A stretch of 64,000 nucleotides of DNA from Paracoccus caeni (lineage in GTDB: Bacteria; Pseudomonadota; Alphaproteobacteria; Rhodobacterales; Rhodobacteraceae), in assembly GCF_016629665.1 (NCBI RefSeq), contig NZ_JAEPRQ010000001.1, forward strand, positions 496,001 to 560,000, given 5' to 3'. The translations under genes were made by a program, and so were the position numbers. The notes beneath the pieces are model-generated. The model saw only the letters and a list, made by a program, of their open reading frames with translations. It was not told where the DNA came from and did no database searches. The first letter of the stretch is position 1. Each line of letters starts with the position of its first letter. Positions 62,637-64,000 of this stretch are shown here, piece by piece.

Positions 62637-64000
62637 GTGAAGCGCGGCAAACCGAAGTGGCGGGACTATGCCTTGGGCAGTGGAGAGGTCGTAACCAATA
62701 GCGAACGTTGGAGGTTTGACATCCACTGCGTGGACACTGCTTTGGCGTGGGCTCCCATGAACAAGGAGAAGCTCTCGGACCTGATCGACAGTCTTGAAGG
62801 CTTCGACGATAAGTATCGGGAGCAGGTTTGGCAGCGCGTCATGGAATGGGCAAAGACCGCTACCGACGAAGAGCGGTCTTGGCTGAGAGAGCAAATCCGT
62901 GTCGGGATCAGCCGAAGCGCCCGCCGCCTCATCAGGAAAGGCGCGTCAGAAGCCGATACAAATGAGACAGTTAGCGAAGCGAGAGACATCTATGACGAAC
63001 TGGAGCCCGAAGACATTGTGTGGAAACATGCTTGGCTATTCAAGAACGGGTGGGTCGAGCATTCGTGGGAAGACATCCAAGAGGAGGGGCATGACTTCCG
63101 GGCTAGGGATCAGCGCGTAGCCGAACAGCGGGAAGCTGCAGTACGGGCAGTCACCGAAGACGAAGGGACTTCTGGCGCTGTGAGGCTGGCCCTTTCTGGC
63201 AATGCTCCACACGTCGTCGGTAACAACCTTGCGAAAATATTAATATCGGAGGCCGAACAACTTGCATTCATAAGGCTGATCATTGGCAAGCTTGAATTCG
63301 TGACATCCGTGAAACTTCAATTCTTGCTAGATGGGTTCTTCTTCACTTTGGGTGCAGGGAAGTCTGTTTCACTCATCAACAAGCTGAGAGCTGAGTTGAA
63401 CGATGATCAGCTCGTCCGAATGCTTTGCCTGTGCCGGTTTGGCAGGGATGCTTGGGATGCTGTGGAGGCTTCAAGCGAAGAAGTGGCTGAGAGATATTGG
63501 CGTGAAGTAACGGCAAGCTGGTCGCGGCAACCCGAGGAGGAGCTCCGCTATGCCGTTACAAAGCTCATTGAGGCGCGCCGTGGGCTAACAGCTTTGCAGC
63601 TGGTTCACCTGGACCTGAAAAGCATTGAGTCCGAGCAACTCTACGAAATTCTGAAAGCCCTTCCCAAGAGCAATGAGGCGGAAAAAGCCGCGTCCTCGAT
63701 GGATAAACACTCCATCGAAGAGGTATTCAAGGTGCTCAATACCCGCGGAACAATTGGGCAAAGTAAAATGGCAAACCTTGAGTTTCTCTACCTTGAAGTG
63801 TTCCGCCATGACCGCGGGAGCATTCCAAACCTAGAAGCAGAAGTGAACGACAACCCATCGCTCTTCTGCGAAGCCATCTCAATCGCATACAGGAGCAAGA
63901 ACGAGCCTCGCGACAAGGAACTAACAGCAGAACAAAAGCAAGCAGCCAAGAACGCAAGCACGTTCATTGATGCGCTATCTTCAGTCCCTGGTGTCGACAG
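62637..64000 (+). CDS. Large unrecognised protein, open at the window end, foreign-looking composition
   Basis: An uninterrupted frame of 454 codons runs off the window. The first possible start is GTG 62637; an in-frame stop lies at 62598 and no ribosome binding site is visible, so the 5' end may be truncated. The protein is charged and largely helical (DDKYREQVWQRVMEWAKTATDEERSWL, EPEDIVWKHAWLFKNGWVEHSWEDIQEE), with no signal peptide or P-loop in the visible part. Codon use (AGA, ATA, CTA, TTA) and AT content differ from the rest of the window. It resembles the helical repeat part of large NTPase-type accessory or defence proteins, but this is only an impression. Confidence 0.6.
   Translation, partial: MKRGKPKWRDYALGSGEVVTNSERWRFDIHCVDTALAWAPMNKEKLSDLIDSLEGFDDKYREQVWQRVMEWAKTATDEERSWLREQIRVGISRSARRLIRKGASEADTNETVSEARDIYDELEPEDIVWKHAWLFKNGWVEHSWEDIQEEGHDFRARDQRVAEQREAAVRAVTEDEGTSGAVRLALSGNAPHVVGNNLAKILISEAEQLAFIRLIIGKLEFVTSVKLQFLLDGFFFTLGAGKSVSLINKLRAELNDDQLVRMLCLCRFGRDAWDAVEASSEEVAERYWREVTASWSRQPEEELRYAVTKLIEARRGLTALQLVHLDLKSIESEQLYEILKALPKSNEAEKAASSMDKHSIEEVFKVLNTRGTIGQSKMANLEFLYLEVFRHDRGSIPNLEAEVNDNPSLFCEAISIAYRSKNEPRDKELTAEQKQAAKNASTFIDALSSVPGVD

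Noticed and set aside
62622..62989. Minus-strand ORFs of 90-107 residues at the start of the right-edge gene
   Set aside because: The plus-strand frame is open for 454 codons with protein-like helix patterns. The minus frames are short and Ser/Arg-rich without features.

Overview
The window is chromosomal DNA from a GC-rich alphaproteobacterium, most likely a member of the Rhodobacteraceae close to Paracoccus. The evidence is the gene content and order (rimP-nusA-ylxR-infB; ybgC..tolQRAB-pal-cpoB-tilS-ftsH; three deformylase-type genes ahead of fmt), the codon use, and the intergenic repeats. It is almost all ordinary housekeeping chromosome. Only the last ~1.4 kb at the right edge has clearly different, AT-richer composition and looks acquired. 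I found no tRNA, rRNA, CRISPR array, insertion sequence or phage gene.

Layout. 0.5-2.3 kb: small unknown gene and a major facilitator exporter. 2.4-5.4 kb: accA, a secreted triplicate-repeat protein, a MalY/PatB aminotransferase. 5.5-8.0 kb: three peptide-deformylase paralogues and fmt, the protein N-terminal formyl cycle; the third paralogue has lost its catalytic residues. 8-14.2 kb: sulfotransferase-like protein, secA, a periplasmic PpiC isomerase, argJ, mutT. 14.2-14.6 kb: a 42-codon gene under two palindromes, with a stem-loop and a bidirectional terminator. 14.6-20.2 kb: the infB/nusA operon with a terminator hairpin in its leader. 20.3-27.7 kb: GT61 glycosyltransferase, prolyl aminopeptidase, ubiG, MarR regulator, glutaredoxin, comF, methyltransferase, hemH, isochorismatase-family hydrolase.

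27.7-32.5 kb is a coherent quinone/catechol-stress island: two VOC dioxygenase-type proteins, a DoxX protein, an FMN reductase and two LysR regulators, resembling the Bacillus catDE and mhqNOP sets. 32.7-36.5 kb is an osmoprotectant ABC importer in yehZYXW order. 36.6-42.6 kb: FMN-dependent hydroxy-acid dehydrogenase, hrpB, folD, chorismate mutase, and the divergent ohrR/ohr pair with a readable dual-operator control region. 42.8-53.3 kb is the Tol-Pal cluster with ftsH and tilS; its TolA lacks a recognisable C-terminal domain and its Pal has a long extra tail. 53.6-58 kb: 3-oxoacid CoA-transferase, prephenate dehydrogenase-like protein, an ECF sigma factor with a very short anti-sigma factor, cobS. 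58-62.5 kb: small secreted and membrane proteins, a RBBP9-type hydrolase and a methyltransferase-like protein. 62.6 kb to the end: a large, unrecognised, open-ended protein.

The most striking thing in the window is not a gene. Four intergenic sites (413-467, 23242-23296, 53411-53465, 60098-60152) each carry exactly five tandem 11-bp iterons of the form GTGYA-N6. All are one helical turn apart in perfect register, with a conserved divergent fifth unit, and three of the four share flanking sequence. Their position relative to genes is inconsistent (after stop codons or ahead of starts), which argues for a DNA-level role such as binding by an oligomerising protein. A second dispersed element, a hairpin followed by a TATTTG...GAAGAAG tail, lies just after stop codons in the direction of transcription. 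I could not run searches, so family names rest on motif and context recognition.
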